The translations under genes and the position numbers were made by a program. This document shows positions 25,801 through 33,310 of a stretch of 64,000 bases of DNA, piece after piece. The notes below the pieces were generated by a model. That model was not told the origin of the DNA. It was given only the letters and a program-made list of their open reading frames with translations, and searched no databases. The first letter of the stretch is position 1, and every line of letters begins with the position of its first letter. This stretch comes from Plectrocnemia conspersa (Eukaryota; Arthropoda; Insecta; Trichoptera; Polycentropodidae): contig VTFK01000329.1 in assembly GCA_009617715.1 (NCBI GenBank), forward strand, positions 186,001-250,000, read 5' to 3'.

Positions 25801-27514
25801 TTCGTATACTAAAGTATCATTTTAATGCCTTATGGCATTTTGCAAAAGCCGACAAAAATTTTGCGTAAATTGAATATTTACGACCGAAAAGTTTTCACTG
25901 ATATTGTATTGGTGAGTGCCCACACAAACTTAATAAAATGACAATTTAAAAATTGCGATTATTTGGTACATTTTTCGATCGCGCGCAAATATGCCAGCTG
26001 TAAGTGACAGCAGCCGCCGTTCGGACGGCGTATGAAATTTGTGGCAGTGTAGTCGCTTACTTGAAGTCGTAGGTCTCGGCCGTCTTCAGTTGTAACTTCG
26101 GTTCGGCAACTTTCAGAGAGTGTAGTGCAGGTATAATGATGAAAGATACTACATTACAATTTTTTTTTAAATTGTCTATTTGTATTACAAGATAAGAACT
26201 AATTTACACTGGAATATTCATATTCTGATTTGTTTATTGCAAGTGTAAAAAAAACTTTAGGAACTTTTTGCAAAAAAATATCAATGTATGTATGTTCAAT
26301 TTATATTTGATTTGTAGGTGCCCGATTGTGATTTATTTGAAGAAGAATATCCATATATATTAAAGGGTATGCCTCAACATGAGAGAGATGGCTGTTTCTT
26401 GGCATTGGTGCAGAGAAAGGTATTCAAATATTAGATAGCAGGGTGATACGGTTTATATGCAGGGCCGCCGAGAGAGAAAACAATGATTTCGGCCCTCATG
26501 ACAAAAATAGCATTTTATATATTTTTAATATCGTAAAATAATTTATTGAATAAATAATAATGAATACGAGTCAACCCTTTCTATGCTATATATATATAAA
26601 GATAAAAATTAGCCACCGTTGCGACATATCTGAAATCATATTTTATGCAAAATATTTTAATTATGGATTAAAAATTATTAAAAAATAACTAATATTATTT
26701 TCCTGATAATATGCTTTAAAATTTATAATAATTTTTTTATTTATAAAAAAACTTACTTATATAGCTTTATAATTAATTATAAAATAGTTTTCAATAAGAT
26801 TTTTTCATTATTAAATAGTTATTGATTGTGTTATTTAAAAAATAACAAATATTTTATGGGTAATCGCGGTTTTATATTTTTCAACCACTGACTTTTTTTA
26901 AATTTATTCTATATTTTTTTAGACATGTTTAAAATAAATGTATATGTATATTTTAGGAATTAATCAGGATGAACGAGAAGTATATGATAAACGTAGCTGA
27001 AGCTAGAGGACTCTTCGGCGGAAATACACCTAGACCTAGGAGAGTCGCTCCGAGTCGCAAGAAAACTGAAGACGTACAGAAAAGTCAGCAATCCAAGAAA
27101 AAGTTGACCAAATCTGAGGTTTCTGTTGGTTTCTATAAATCAATATCCATATCTTTGGATTTAACTATCTTCTTATTTTAGATGGAAAGAATTGCAGCTC
27201 CGACTCACGCGTGGTCAGCACGCGTCGGTGCATGTTCTATATGCACAGATAGTACAGTATGCGCTCCATGCAGCGCATGCACTAGGAGACATGCATTACT
27301 GATGTTTCCTAGAGCTCGCCTCTGGTGGCGTTTGGCCATTAGGCACGTCATGACTTCTGAGACTATGTCCTTATATTTACCTAGAGGAATTAGAGCACCT
27401 AGACCACCGTTGTCCCTTCCGGTTGCCAAGCCCAGTTTTGACCATCCAATCGAAGCTCCTCACTATGGATGTATGGTGTATTCAAAGATCTTAGAGGCCA
27501 TTGAGAACATATGA
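10774..27514 (+). CDS. NSUN7: NSUN7-like putative RNA (cytosine-5) methyltransferase homologue, 5' incomplete
   Basis: Homologue of NSUN7, a divergent member of the NOL1/NOP2/SUN RNA m5C methyltransferases, by resemblance to the vertebrate protein as I recall it. Exons: 10774-10832 (likely), 21308-22005, 22069-22351, 22436-22614, 22681-22879, 23984-24085, 24155-24328, 24715-24996, 26318-26419, 26957-27118, 27182-27514. All introns use GT/AG and every junction from 21,308 on keeps frame, giving 837 codons plus stop. Landmarks in order: LLLFDQQRRRW, an Arg/Ser-rich insert, KIRIRNKALTLSELLP, GWVNVFKSR, a SAM-fold-like region (GDVVQTHGTSPKAVAYLAAQ), PPNSYSAVVDPIDLV, IIYETHSALSTENGDMV, DGCFLALVQRK and ARGLFGG. 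The motif IV cysteine (Pro-Cys-Ser type) reads PPNS and the motif VI cysteine (Thr-Cys-Ser type) reads THS, so catalysis is doubtful. The 5' exon(s) and promoter are unknown. Homology is confident; function is inferred. Confidence 0.85.
10933..12090 (+). mobile_element. Jockey/CR1-like non-LTR retrotransposon, copy 2 (rearranged 5' end)
   Basis: Main body is 10,979-12,090 in sense orientation. The catalytic box reads LYAND instead of YADD. Open frames at 11,168-11,401 and 11,415-11,750 are the two halves of the RT C-terminal region, separated by a frameshift. The 3' hairpin is at 12,022-12,065 and the tail is TTTAATCTAAAAATAAATAA. At its front, 10,933-10,974 repeats an internal segment (11,312-11,353) in direct orientation. 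The copy lies 147 bp (main body) downstream of the likely NSUN7-like exon donor, in the same sense. Confidence 0.85.
12022..12065. repeat. 3'-terminal hairpin of non-LTR copy 2
   Basis: The arms GACCATCGTGG and CCACGATGGTC form a perfect 11-bp pairing around a loop with ACATTGGGGTAACTTG. Confidence 0.8.
12091..13095. other. Intronic AT-rich DNA
   Basis: No exon was recognised. A stretch near 12,264-12,292 (TCTGATTGACTTACCCAGTT) recurs inverted at about 15,062-15,081, so an unclassified repeat may span it. Confidence 0.45.
13096..13580. mobile_element. Short TIR element (MITE), copy A
   Basis: It is bounded by GCTTCATAAGATTCCC (13,096-13,111) and the inverted GGGAATCTTATGA (13,564-13,576). 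The internal sequence matches 52,743-53,189 in opposite orientation, including GGGTAACACCCCCACGGTGT and the GGATTCTAATTAGAATGTAA region. It has no coding capacity. Confidence 0.75.
13831..13886. repeat. Extra partial copy of the MITE end
   Basis: About 55 bp containing GGGAATCTTATGATGCGTAC and CGCAGAAACTTGCA repeat 13,550-13,598 in direct orientation, so the end plus its flank were duplicated. Between the two lies AT-rich DNA without a gene. Confidence 0.6.
13887..15085. other. Intronic DNA, nothing recognised
   Basis: A slightly GC-richer part at 14,150-14,700 carries an open frame (14,266-14,478), but it lacks splice sites at suitable phase and recognisable motifs. I treat it as non-coding. 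Confidence 0.45.
15087..16767 (-). mobile_element. hAT-type transposon with CGATA-rich ends
   Basis: Both ends (15,087-15,270 and 16,598-16,767) are packed with CGATA/TATCG words in both orientations, for example GATCGATAATG and AACGATAATCGATAATG. Between them lie minus-strand remnants of a hAT transposase. The exact termini and target duplication could not be set; TTCGAT flanks both sides (15,088 and 16,770 areas). Confidence 0.65.
15500..16415 (-). pseudogene. hAT transposase remnant
   Basis: The frame 16,053-16,415 (120 codons) has no motif I can name, but it is followed by a frameshifted piece reading VFSARGNLLASQRIRFDPSN and VEKILYIQLN. This matches the C-terminal dimerisation block of Ac/hobo-like transposases (Phe-Ser-x-x-Gly-Asn...Arg...Leu...Asn-x-Glu-Lys-x). 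Stops and frame changes make it inactive. The N-terminal BED finger and the catalytic region are missing. Confidence 0.65.
16885..16960 (-). repeat. tRNA-derived sequence (SINE head or tRNA pseudogene)
   Basis: Read on the minus strand it has an A-box-like TAGCGTAGTCCG, a D-stem GCGT/ACGT, an anticodon-loop-like CTAGTAA and a B box GGTTCAATCCC. Four of five T-stem pairs form. The acceptor strands do not pair, and the anticodon stem needs an 8-nt loop. It is probably a SINE head or dead tRNA rather than a working tRNA. Confidence 0.5.
17171..17979. mobile_element. hAT MITE with perfect 8-bp target duplication
   Basis: The ends are TAGGGCATCC and the inverted GAATGCCCTA. GTAATGGG is duplicated exactly at 17,163-17,170 and 17,980-17,987. 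Several ACCCGG/CCGGGT words lie within 100 bp of each end. The 809-bp body is AT-rich, with no transposase. Confidence 0.85.
17988..19994. other. Intronic AT-rich DNA with one repeat
   Basis: 18,111-18,146 is a perfect hairpin (16-bp arms). 18,131-18,360 matches 34,800-35,040 in direct orientation. 19,500-19,720 is slightly GC-richer, but its short frame has no motif. No exon was recognised. Confidence 0.5.
18111..18146. repeat. Perfect 16-bp hairpin
   Basis: The arms CGCGACATATGTTTTT and AAAAACATATGTCGCG surround the loop AGAA. It sits at the left edge of the repeat shared with 34.8 kb. Confidence 0.8.
19995..21282 (+). mobile_element. Tigger/pogo-type DNA transposon
   Basis: The ends TACACCCGC and the inverted GGGTGTA are flanked by TA at 19,993-19,994 and 21,283-21,284. 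Subterminal repeats (ACGGCC, CGCTATAACGG, TAGGCCGTAAAGCG) occur at both sides. It carries a broken transposase missing its DNA-binding N-terminus. It lies immediately before the NSUN7-like exon at 21,308. Confidence 0.85.
20071..20943 (+). pseudogene. Tigger/pogo transposase (DDE superfamily), broken
   Basis: The first part (20,071-20,391) contains LLILDNAPGHP, YLPKNTTAMIQPMDQGAI and FKAYYLRRTF, the second and third acidic positions of the DDE_1 transposase fold. A premature TGA follows, then a readable SESWKELKLTTMDHVWKKIW segment and a frame change. The C-terminal frame at 20,659-20,943 ends in a Ser-rich acidic tail. It contains QTTLDNFF, a canonical PCNA-binding (PIP) box at 20,839-20,862. 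The N-terminal CENP-B/HTH part is deleted. Confidence 0.85.
21308..22005 (+). CDS. NSUN7: NSUN7-like exon with Arg/Ser-rich insert
   Basis: The acceptor is ATTTCAG and the donor is GAC|GTATGT. The exon opens GSARKSLCWLLLFDQQ and then has about 100 residues rich in Arg, Ser, Asp and Lys (RSRSRSRRKQSKDSLRIS). It continues with an acidic linker and ends at NFDIVLWDNRVKIAAGIAKI and RIRNKALT. It starts only 23 bp after a Tigger transposon end. The open frame extends upstream into the transposon terminus, but that extension is intron. Confidence 0.85.
22069..22351 (+). CDS. NSUN7: NSUN7-like exon: LSELLP to NIIVLQ
   Basis: The acceptor is TTTAG and the donor is CAG|GTAAGC. The ACA codon (Thr) is split across the 63-bp intron before it. 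It encodes LSELLPSHLRDERV, GWVNVFKSRSI and RYCPKFLSM, the conserved pre-catalytic block of the family. Confidence 0.85.
22436..22614 (+). CDS. NSUN7: NSUN7-like exon: SAM-domain start
   Basis: The acceptor is TTCTAG and the donor is AG|GTATTG inside a split Arg codon. It encodes EREFCLGAAALCRALKDA, then GDVVQTHGTSPKAVAYLA and LIVFGAGDR. This is the region where the Gly-rich SAM motif lies in active relatives; here the usual Pro-Gly-Gly-Lys is absent. Confidence 0.85.
22681..22879 (+). CDS. NSUN7: NSUN7-like exon: motif IV region without cysteine
   Basis: The acceptor is TATTTAG and the donor is GAG|GTAATA. It encodes KAEYECFLRALG, then LAAPPNSYSAVVDPIDLV. The position of the Pro-Cys or Cys-Ser of motif IV holds Pro-Asn-Ser. 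The exon is clearly richer in GC than its introns. Confidence 0.85.
22880..23983. other. NSUN7-like intron with hAT-like remnant
   Basis: GCGTTTCCCAACCTTTTTTG followed by GCTCGCGTACC near 23,184-23,212 resembles a hAT terminus of the type with a CAGNGGTTCTCAACC start, but no partner end was found. A 42-bp tandem duplication (TAATGAATTTTATTGATG unit) occupies about 23,617-23,690. Confidence 0.4.
23984..24085 (+). CDS. NSUN7: NSUN7-like exon: ALTESE to MSKPQ
   Basis: The acceptor is TTTTAG and the donor is CAA|GTATGT; it is 34 codons in phase 0. It encodes ALTESEISLDGKDRVMKIL and EEQKRTLRLCMSKPQ, equivalent to the helix before motif VI. Confidence 0.8.
24155..24328 (+). CDS. NSUN7: NSUN7-like exon: motif VI region without cysteine
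   Basis: The acceptor is TTTTAG and the donor is CAG|GTATGT. The reading IIYETHSALSTENGDMV corresponds to the Tyr-x-Thr-Cys-Ser...Glu-Asn-Glu segment of the family, with His replacing the catalytic Cys. A basic helix follows (NRAARELHTIRRQKTKD). Confidence 0.85.
24715..24996 (+). CDS. NSUN7: NSUN7-like exon: acidic linker
   Basis: The acceptor is TTTTAG and the donor is GAA|GTGATT; it is 94 codons in phase 0. It is rich in Asp, Glu and Ser (GNELDDAIVP, SIDILLNEESIEDVLS), probably disordered, and lies between the motif VI region and the GCFLALVQRK strand. Confidence 0.75.
25088..26131. mobile_element. TIR element in an NSUN7-like intron
   Basis: The left end CTGCACTACACTTTCTAGAA and the inverted right end CAGAGAGTGTAGTGCAG bound about 1.04 kb inside the 24,996-26,318 intron. 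The interior is GC-rich at both ends and has no transposase. Its 25,300-25,375 part recurs inverted at about 5485-5570. No exact target duplication was found. Confidence 0.6.
26318..26419 (+). CDS. NSUN7: NSUN7-like exon: GCFLALVQRK strand
   Basis: The acceptor is TTTGTAG and the donor is AAG|GTATTC. It encodes VPDCDLFEEEYPYILKGMPQ then DGCFLALVQRK, the last core strand of the methyltransferase fold in this family. Confidence 0.8.
26957..27118 (+). CDS. NSUN7: NSUN7-like exon: ARGLFGG and basic tail
   Basis: The acceptor is TTTTAG and the donor is GAG|GTTTCT. It encodes NVAEARGLFGGN and a Lys/Arg-rich tail (SRKKTEDVQKSQQSKKK), parallel to the Ala-x-Gly-Leu-x-x-Gly and Lys-rich segment in vertebrate NSUN7. 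Confidence 0.8.
27182..27514 (+). CDS. NSUN7: NSUN7-like terminal exon with Cys cluster
   Basis: The acceptor is TTTTAG and the stop TGA is at 27,512-27,514. It is 110 codons. An N-terminal cysteine cluster, CSICTDSTVCAPCSACTRRH, is followed by an aromatic/Arg-rich region and a C-terminus ending MVYSKILEAIENI. The Cys spacing could bind a metal, but I recognise no named domain. Confidence 0.8.
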   Translation: MERIAAPTHAWSARVGACSICTDSTVCAPCSACTRRHALLMFPRARLWWRLAIRHVMTSETMSLYLPRGIRAPRPPLSLPVAKPSFDHPIEAPHYGCMVYSKILEAIENI

Positions 27515-30500
27515 CCTTTGATTGGTATATACTAAGATCGGTATATACTAGGAAAGAGAGCTGGCGATTTGGTGCTTATTTTGAAAATATATAGATACAT
27601 ATATAAGTCGGAATTTAGGTATTAGTTTCAAGCTGATTAAGAATTTTGCTATAGATTTAGTAAATTAGTAAAAATAGGTGGAAACTAAACTAAACTCTTT
27701 TGTTACCGAAATCAGATATTTTGTCACGTTAACATTGAAGATTGAATTGGATACAGTTTTAATGAGATTTAGAGATCCAACCTTATATTTTTATAATAAA
27801 ATAGGTCGATATTAGGTAGATATAGTAATCTTAAAATATTTGGCAACTATTTTTTTTTTAAATTTTAGTTTAACAAATTTATAAGTTAAGTTAGCAGTGT
27901 TCCTGAATATAGATTATAGTAATTATAATATTAGAATTTAACACATTTCCGACATGAAAAATAAAAATATTTTCAGCATTGAACGCAAGCTAGTTGAATA
28001 AAATTCTAAATTTCGCACAAATAAATATCTATATACTAGTCTTTCATACTAGAAGTATTTATGAAACATACTTTTAGAATTTGTGCCAATATAATTTAAA
28101 TTAATTTCTTAACTGTGTATTATAATATAATTTTTGTATTGAATAAATATATTTTTACCACTGAATTTATATTTTTTTGTAATAAAGGTGAGGTTATTTA
28201 TTTTTTTATTATTCTAATTGAAAAAGAGCATTCTAAATTATTAAATTAAATTTGGTTGTAAACTTGGATAAAATTATTTACATGCTTGTAATAGAATTAT
28301 TAAGAAAAATAAATAATATTTAGCACAAATTTCAATAAACTGGTTTTATTAAAACAAATACTGATAGAGACATCTATTGATAAATAATCAAAGCTTAATA
28401 TTTTTTATAAAAAATATTTAAGAGCTTTCCAAAATTTCCGATAGATGGATCTCAAGTCTTCATTATACAATTTATTTTTATTAAAATACTATATTTTATC
28501 CCTTTATCCAAGATACATATAATAGTTTTTAATTATTTGAGGTCTTGACATCAAATATTCATCATAAAATTTTTTTTCACGATAGTGCAAAAGTTCGATT
28601 TTTAAAGCTAATTAAAAATATAATTAAGCTTTTGGTATAACTCTCAAAGTTTTCCTTTTTAATTAAAATAAATATATTTGAATTTTGCTGTATTCCCCAA
28701 ACGGACATTTATAAGGAAGGATTATCTGACAACGAACCTAAGGAATCGAAAAATTAATACTACCGTACTTAAACTAATGAATTCCTATCTTATAATTATA
28801 TCTTTTAAACTTATTTCACATTACACCAATACTTGCTTGGGAAAAAATACATTATTTTATTAATACAACTATATGTTTTTTTTAAATTAATAGATTGTTT
28901 ACATATATAAACAAATACAAAATAAATTTATGTGGATTGTAAAGGAATCAGAACAAGCAATTTTATTATTTAATTTTAAAAAGTAAGATTAAAATAATAA
29001 AACTACAAAGTTTAAGAAGTTAAAGTATATATAATAAATTAAGTATGTTTATTTTATAAAAACTCAGTTTTTTAGGCATAAATTACTATTAAGTCGCAAC
29101 AGTTTTAAAATTTTGTTCGTTGAAGCTCAAGTTTTTGTGACAGTAATATAAATAATGTCAGTAAAATATATATTACACTTTAAAAATATAGAGGAATAAG
29201 TGTTGTAGTGAGGTGACAATATAGATTTTTCATAAACAAATATACTTCTTACTATAGAAATATATAATATTTTAATGTAACATTTTTTATATAAAAAAAC
29301 GTTAAATATGAAGGTAATATGAATTTATTATATTTACAAAAAATATGCTAGTTTTCTAATTTTATTAACATATTTTGTATTACTTAATTTACTAAGAATT
29401 TAGTAATATTAATATTAAGTTCAATTTTTTTTAAATAAACTAAATAATTAGTAGTTGATAATTTTTTTTTCATTATATATTTTTAACAAAAATTCATATA
29501 ATATATTTTTATTTATTCTTATATAATAGTTATACTAGTTTTCAATTCATAAATTTTATATTGGATAAAAAGGTTGGAAGTATAATACGTTTTTTAGGTA
29601 GCAAGATGTATATACTACATATTAAGATCATTACATTGCTATTATATAGCATATAATAAGTATACACAACTTTACGTTCTTTAATAAATTAGTAGTTAAA
29701 TCTAGAGCAATTTCTCCTATGAAAAAATTATTAAAAAAATATTTAAAAATAAAATAAATATAATATCCCTGATCCTTATCTTAAAATAACTTTATTAGCT
29801 TATCAGTTAGTCGATTATTTCAAAACATGAGTTCGCCCTTAATATTATTAACGTCAAATTTAAAAAATCCAAGAAAGGTATTTGGTCAAAATGTTTAACG
29901 TCTAATTGATTTTTTGTTGGTTGTATGTGTCTTGGTGCTTTTATTTCGCATGCGAAACTTTTAATACAACGTCGGCAAGTTTGCGAGTTCGATAAAAGCG
30001 AATACTTGTATCCGAAAGCTTAGCTTGTGTCACATTTAAGAAGTTTCCGCGGGATAACTGACAGGAAAGCACAGATAAAGTTCAAATCGATCGAACTTCA
30101 GCCGAAACCTCAGCGCCAAGGACAAAGGATCCGCGAAACAAGTCCACCGAAAACCTTTCGCTTAAGTAGTAAGCATTTTGGGAAGCGCTGAACCGAAAAA
30201 GTGTAATAATGTAATAAAAAAAGTTTCCTCTCAAACAAAAAAAAAAAAACTTTTATTGTGAATTGTTGTAATATGATATAAATTTATAATGAAGTAATAA
30301 TTAAAACATATGAGCAGTAATTTAATAACCGAATTCTGAATTTTGATTACTATTTTATTAATTGCTATTTAATTATATTTAACTGCATACAATACTGCGA
30401 ATCTAAAATTTTTAATAATCTTTCATTAAGATTTTTTAAACGCTTGTTCTGTTAGTGTAAAAATGAGTTAATTATTATCTTAACAGACATCGACGAAAAA

Positions 30501-32261
30501 TTTCTGTGACTAAATGATTAAATTGTAATTTTCCAGTGTGACTAAATTTTTAAATTGTAATCTCGATACAGAATATCTATTACAATTTATTTAATAAGTG
30601 AAACTGAAACGTTCTTGATCTGACTCATGCCATGGATTTATTAATAACCTTCACTCTCAATCTCAACCATTAATAATGTTCTCAAAATCACAGAATGAAT
30701 AATAAAATCTATATAAATTACATTGGAGGTGTGATGGGGCGCATTCTTCAGCCCGTCGGCCAATGATCGATCCGGAGGCGCTCCGCCCCCAGCGCCCCCC
30801 GTAAATAATAGATATTAGCGTCGTAAAGTGTGTTCCGCAAATTCGGCGGCTGTGTTCGATGTTGGCCAAAATTTATCGCGCAAGCCTTTTGTTTTCCTAT
30901 GCCGGATCCCTTTTTTTTGGTAGTGTGTGTGTGTGTTGTACTCTTTTTTTTAGCCCAAGCGAAAGCGGCTGTAAATAAAATTTCGGACCATTGAATGCCG
31001 AAACCGTTAAAAGTACACGGACGTAAAAAAATACACGTGCGAGGGGCGTTCGATAGGTCTGAAAAATTATTTTCAATAATATTATTGTTCATGTATGTTT
31101 TTTATTAATTCCCATGCGGTCGGAAAATGTTTTAAAAATATTATTATTAAAAATAAAAAATAATAATAAAAAAATAATAATTAATCAAGATAAGAGTATC
31201 GCCGTACATGTACGGTGCTTGAACTTTCATTATTTTGAGGTACCATAAATACTTATATAACTGAAGAAATAATTAAATTAAAACATTATAAATATATATT
31301 ATTTAAAAAAAATTAAATTAATGTAAATGATTTATATAATAAATTAAACCAATAAATTAAAGAGTACGAAAAATATGAACATAAAAAACTTTATAAGAAA
31401 ATATTTAATGCCTCTGTATTTATATAAAAAATCCATAAACATATTAAATAAATTAACGAAATTTAATAATATAAAAGTATTAAAATAAATGATTAAAACA
31501 TACTAATACAAAAAATCAGTACAATAAATCAAAGCAACAAAATGTTAAGGATCGCTGATTATTTTCAATTTAGTATATAAAAATAACAACAGAAATATTT
31601 ACGGAAAAATACATAAGATAAACTCACTCCTAGGTGTATACTAACAAATAAAAAATGTGTATTAATTAACTCACTACTCAAAGGGTTAACAATTACAATT
31701 TTTCACTCATAAACTATTATATTATTTTAGGAAAAGCACTTTTCTCACAAATATCAGTTAATTGTTATGAAAATGATTTTCATTGATGAACTTCAAGTAG
31801 AGCTTCTAAACCGGGTAAGAACCGGAACCGGGGCCTAGTTTAACGGGTACCCGGTTCTTTTCATTTCAATATAATGTTTATAAAAAAAAAAAATAAACAT
31901 ATGTTGTCACGCGATTTTAAAGAAGCAAAATTCTCCGCCTTTTGTTTCTATTTAGAAAAACCAATTAAGAGATTAGTTAAACCCTTTCAGCAAGCGATAT
32001 TCGGTGCTTCCATGAAGTCCGTTAAAATCACAGCTGCATACAGAGTAGGTAGTGAATAGGTAAAATGAATTATAATTAAAATTCAAGATAATTCAAGATA
32101 AAATTCAAAATCCAAAATATACTTTGGACAAAAATTACCCGGAACCAAACCAGATACCCGGTTCTTTTTATAAAAAAAATCCTGAGAACCGGGTAATGAA
32201 TTTGCGCGATGATGAAGCAAGCAAGCAGATTTTATAAAACTTATTTATTTATTAGAATTAC
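27515..32261. other. 3' region of NSUN7-like gene and start of gene desert
   Basis: Several AATAAA signals (27,795, 28,142) could end the transcript; none stands out. The rest is very AT-rich. Two GC-richer islands lie at about 30,000-30,200 and 30,720-30,880. CCGTACATGTACGG (31,202-31,215) is a perfect palindrome. 31,807-32,205 is listed separately. Confidence 0.5.
31807..32205. mobile_element. Degenerate relative of the ACCCGG hAT MITE
   Basis: Both ends carry clustered ACCCGGTTC/GAACCGGGT words (AACCGGGTAAGAACCGG, GGGTACCCGGTTC and CCTGAGAACCGGGTAATG), as in the 17.2-kb element. The terminal GGGCAT and a target duplication are not recognisable. Confidence 0.55.
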
Positions 32262-33310
32262 TTTTTTATCGTGATCTAATAGGTTACCCCAATGCGGCAC
32301 GATGTATTATTAAATAAAAAAAAAAAAATTATAAATAATGAACATGGTAAAAATAATACATTAAAAAAAATTAAAATATTAAAATTAAATGATACGAACC
32401 GGACTAGCTCTTCGTAGCTGACATTACATAAATCAATATGCAATGCCGCCGTATTAATAAGGAGTCGGATGGCGACAACCACAGGCGAGTCGGCTAGTGC
32501 GGATGTCTTGGCTCTAAGGGGCATCAGAAGAGGAGGCGATCGTAATTCTCGAATACGTTTCGGAACCCAAAATTGGAATTTACCCAGAGTAATTTAACTG
32601 TCAGTACTTTGTAGAAATACTTGGCGACATTTCATCAAACAAATCCCATCTCAACGCTATTAAAATCAAGGTGCTGTGATACATGAAAGGATAAAGGTAT
32701 AAAGAACTGCGAACTAATGTTTCATATACGACACAAATAACTGACAGTGAAAGTGAAATGAGTTCCTCATCTCAACATAGCCGAGCTTCTTGGAATATAT
32801 TTCGCAGACATCGTTTACGTGTAGAGAATATCTCCACTTGCGTTCAAAGTGTTTTTAAGGTCTTAAGTGGAAGTTTCTTAACATATAATATTCTTAACGA
32901 GATCTTAGGAATGATTTAATGGCGAGCAGAGTCAATAATATGACACAGTATGACACTTTTTGACACTAAAAATCAGACGGTTGATAGAAGCCCATTAAGA
33001 GAATCTAAATCAATATGTAGAGAAAAGGAGTCCACAACAGATACATTTAAACAATTTTAAATCAGCTGCATACAGAATAAAACTTTAATTTGTAACTGTC
33101 GTATTTATGCCATTAATAAATAACGTAAAGAACAGAGGGTCCAGGTTGTACCCTTAAGGAACCATTAAAGAGGTGGTATATTTTTTTGATAATCGGCCGC
33201 CATCGATCGCTCAAAAAACTTGAGAATAACCGAGTTAAATCATCCAAGCAACCAAGTCTTACAATTTTTTTATTAAAGACCCATGACAAACCTTCTCAAA
33301 ATTTATATTT
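32262..33310 (-). mobile_element. Non-LTR retrotransposon copy 3, heavily decayed
   Basis: It aligns by eye over its length with the 38-kb and 47.6-kb copies, including the 3' end (CTAATAGGTTACCCCAATGC), CAGGCGAGTCGGCTAGTGC, CGATCGTAATTCTCGAA and AATCGGCCGCCAT. There are many indels and no usable frame. The terminal hairpin is reduced to six base pairs (ATCGTG/CACGAT). It is the oldest-looking copy. Confidence 0.7.

Noticed and set aside
30748..31092. 114-codon minus-strand open frame
   Set aside because: It contains simple-sequence runs (THTHTTKKK) and no conserved motif; it is probably non-coding island sequence.
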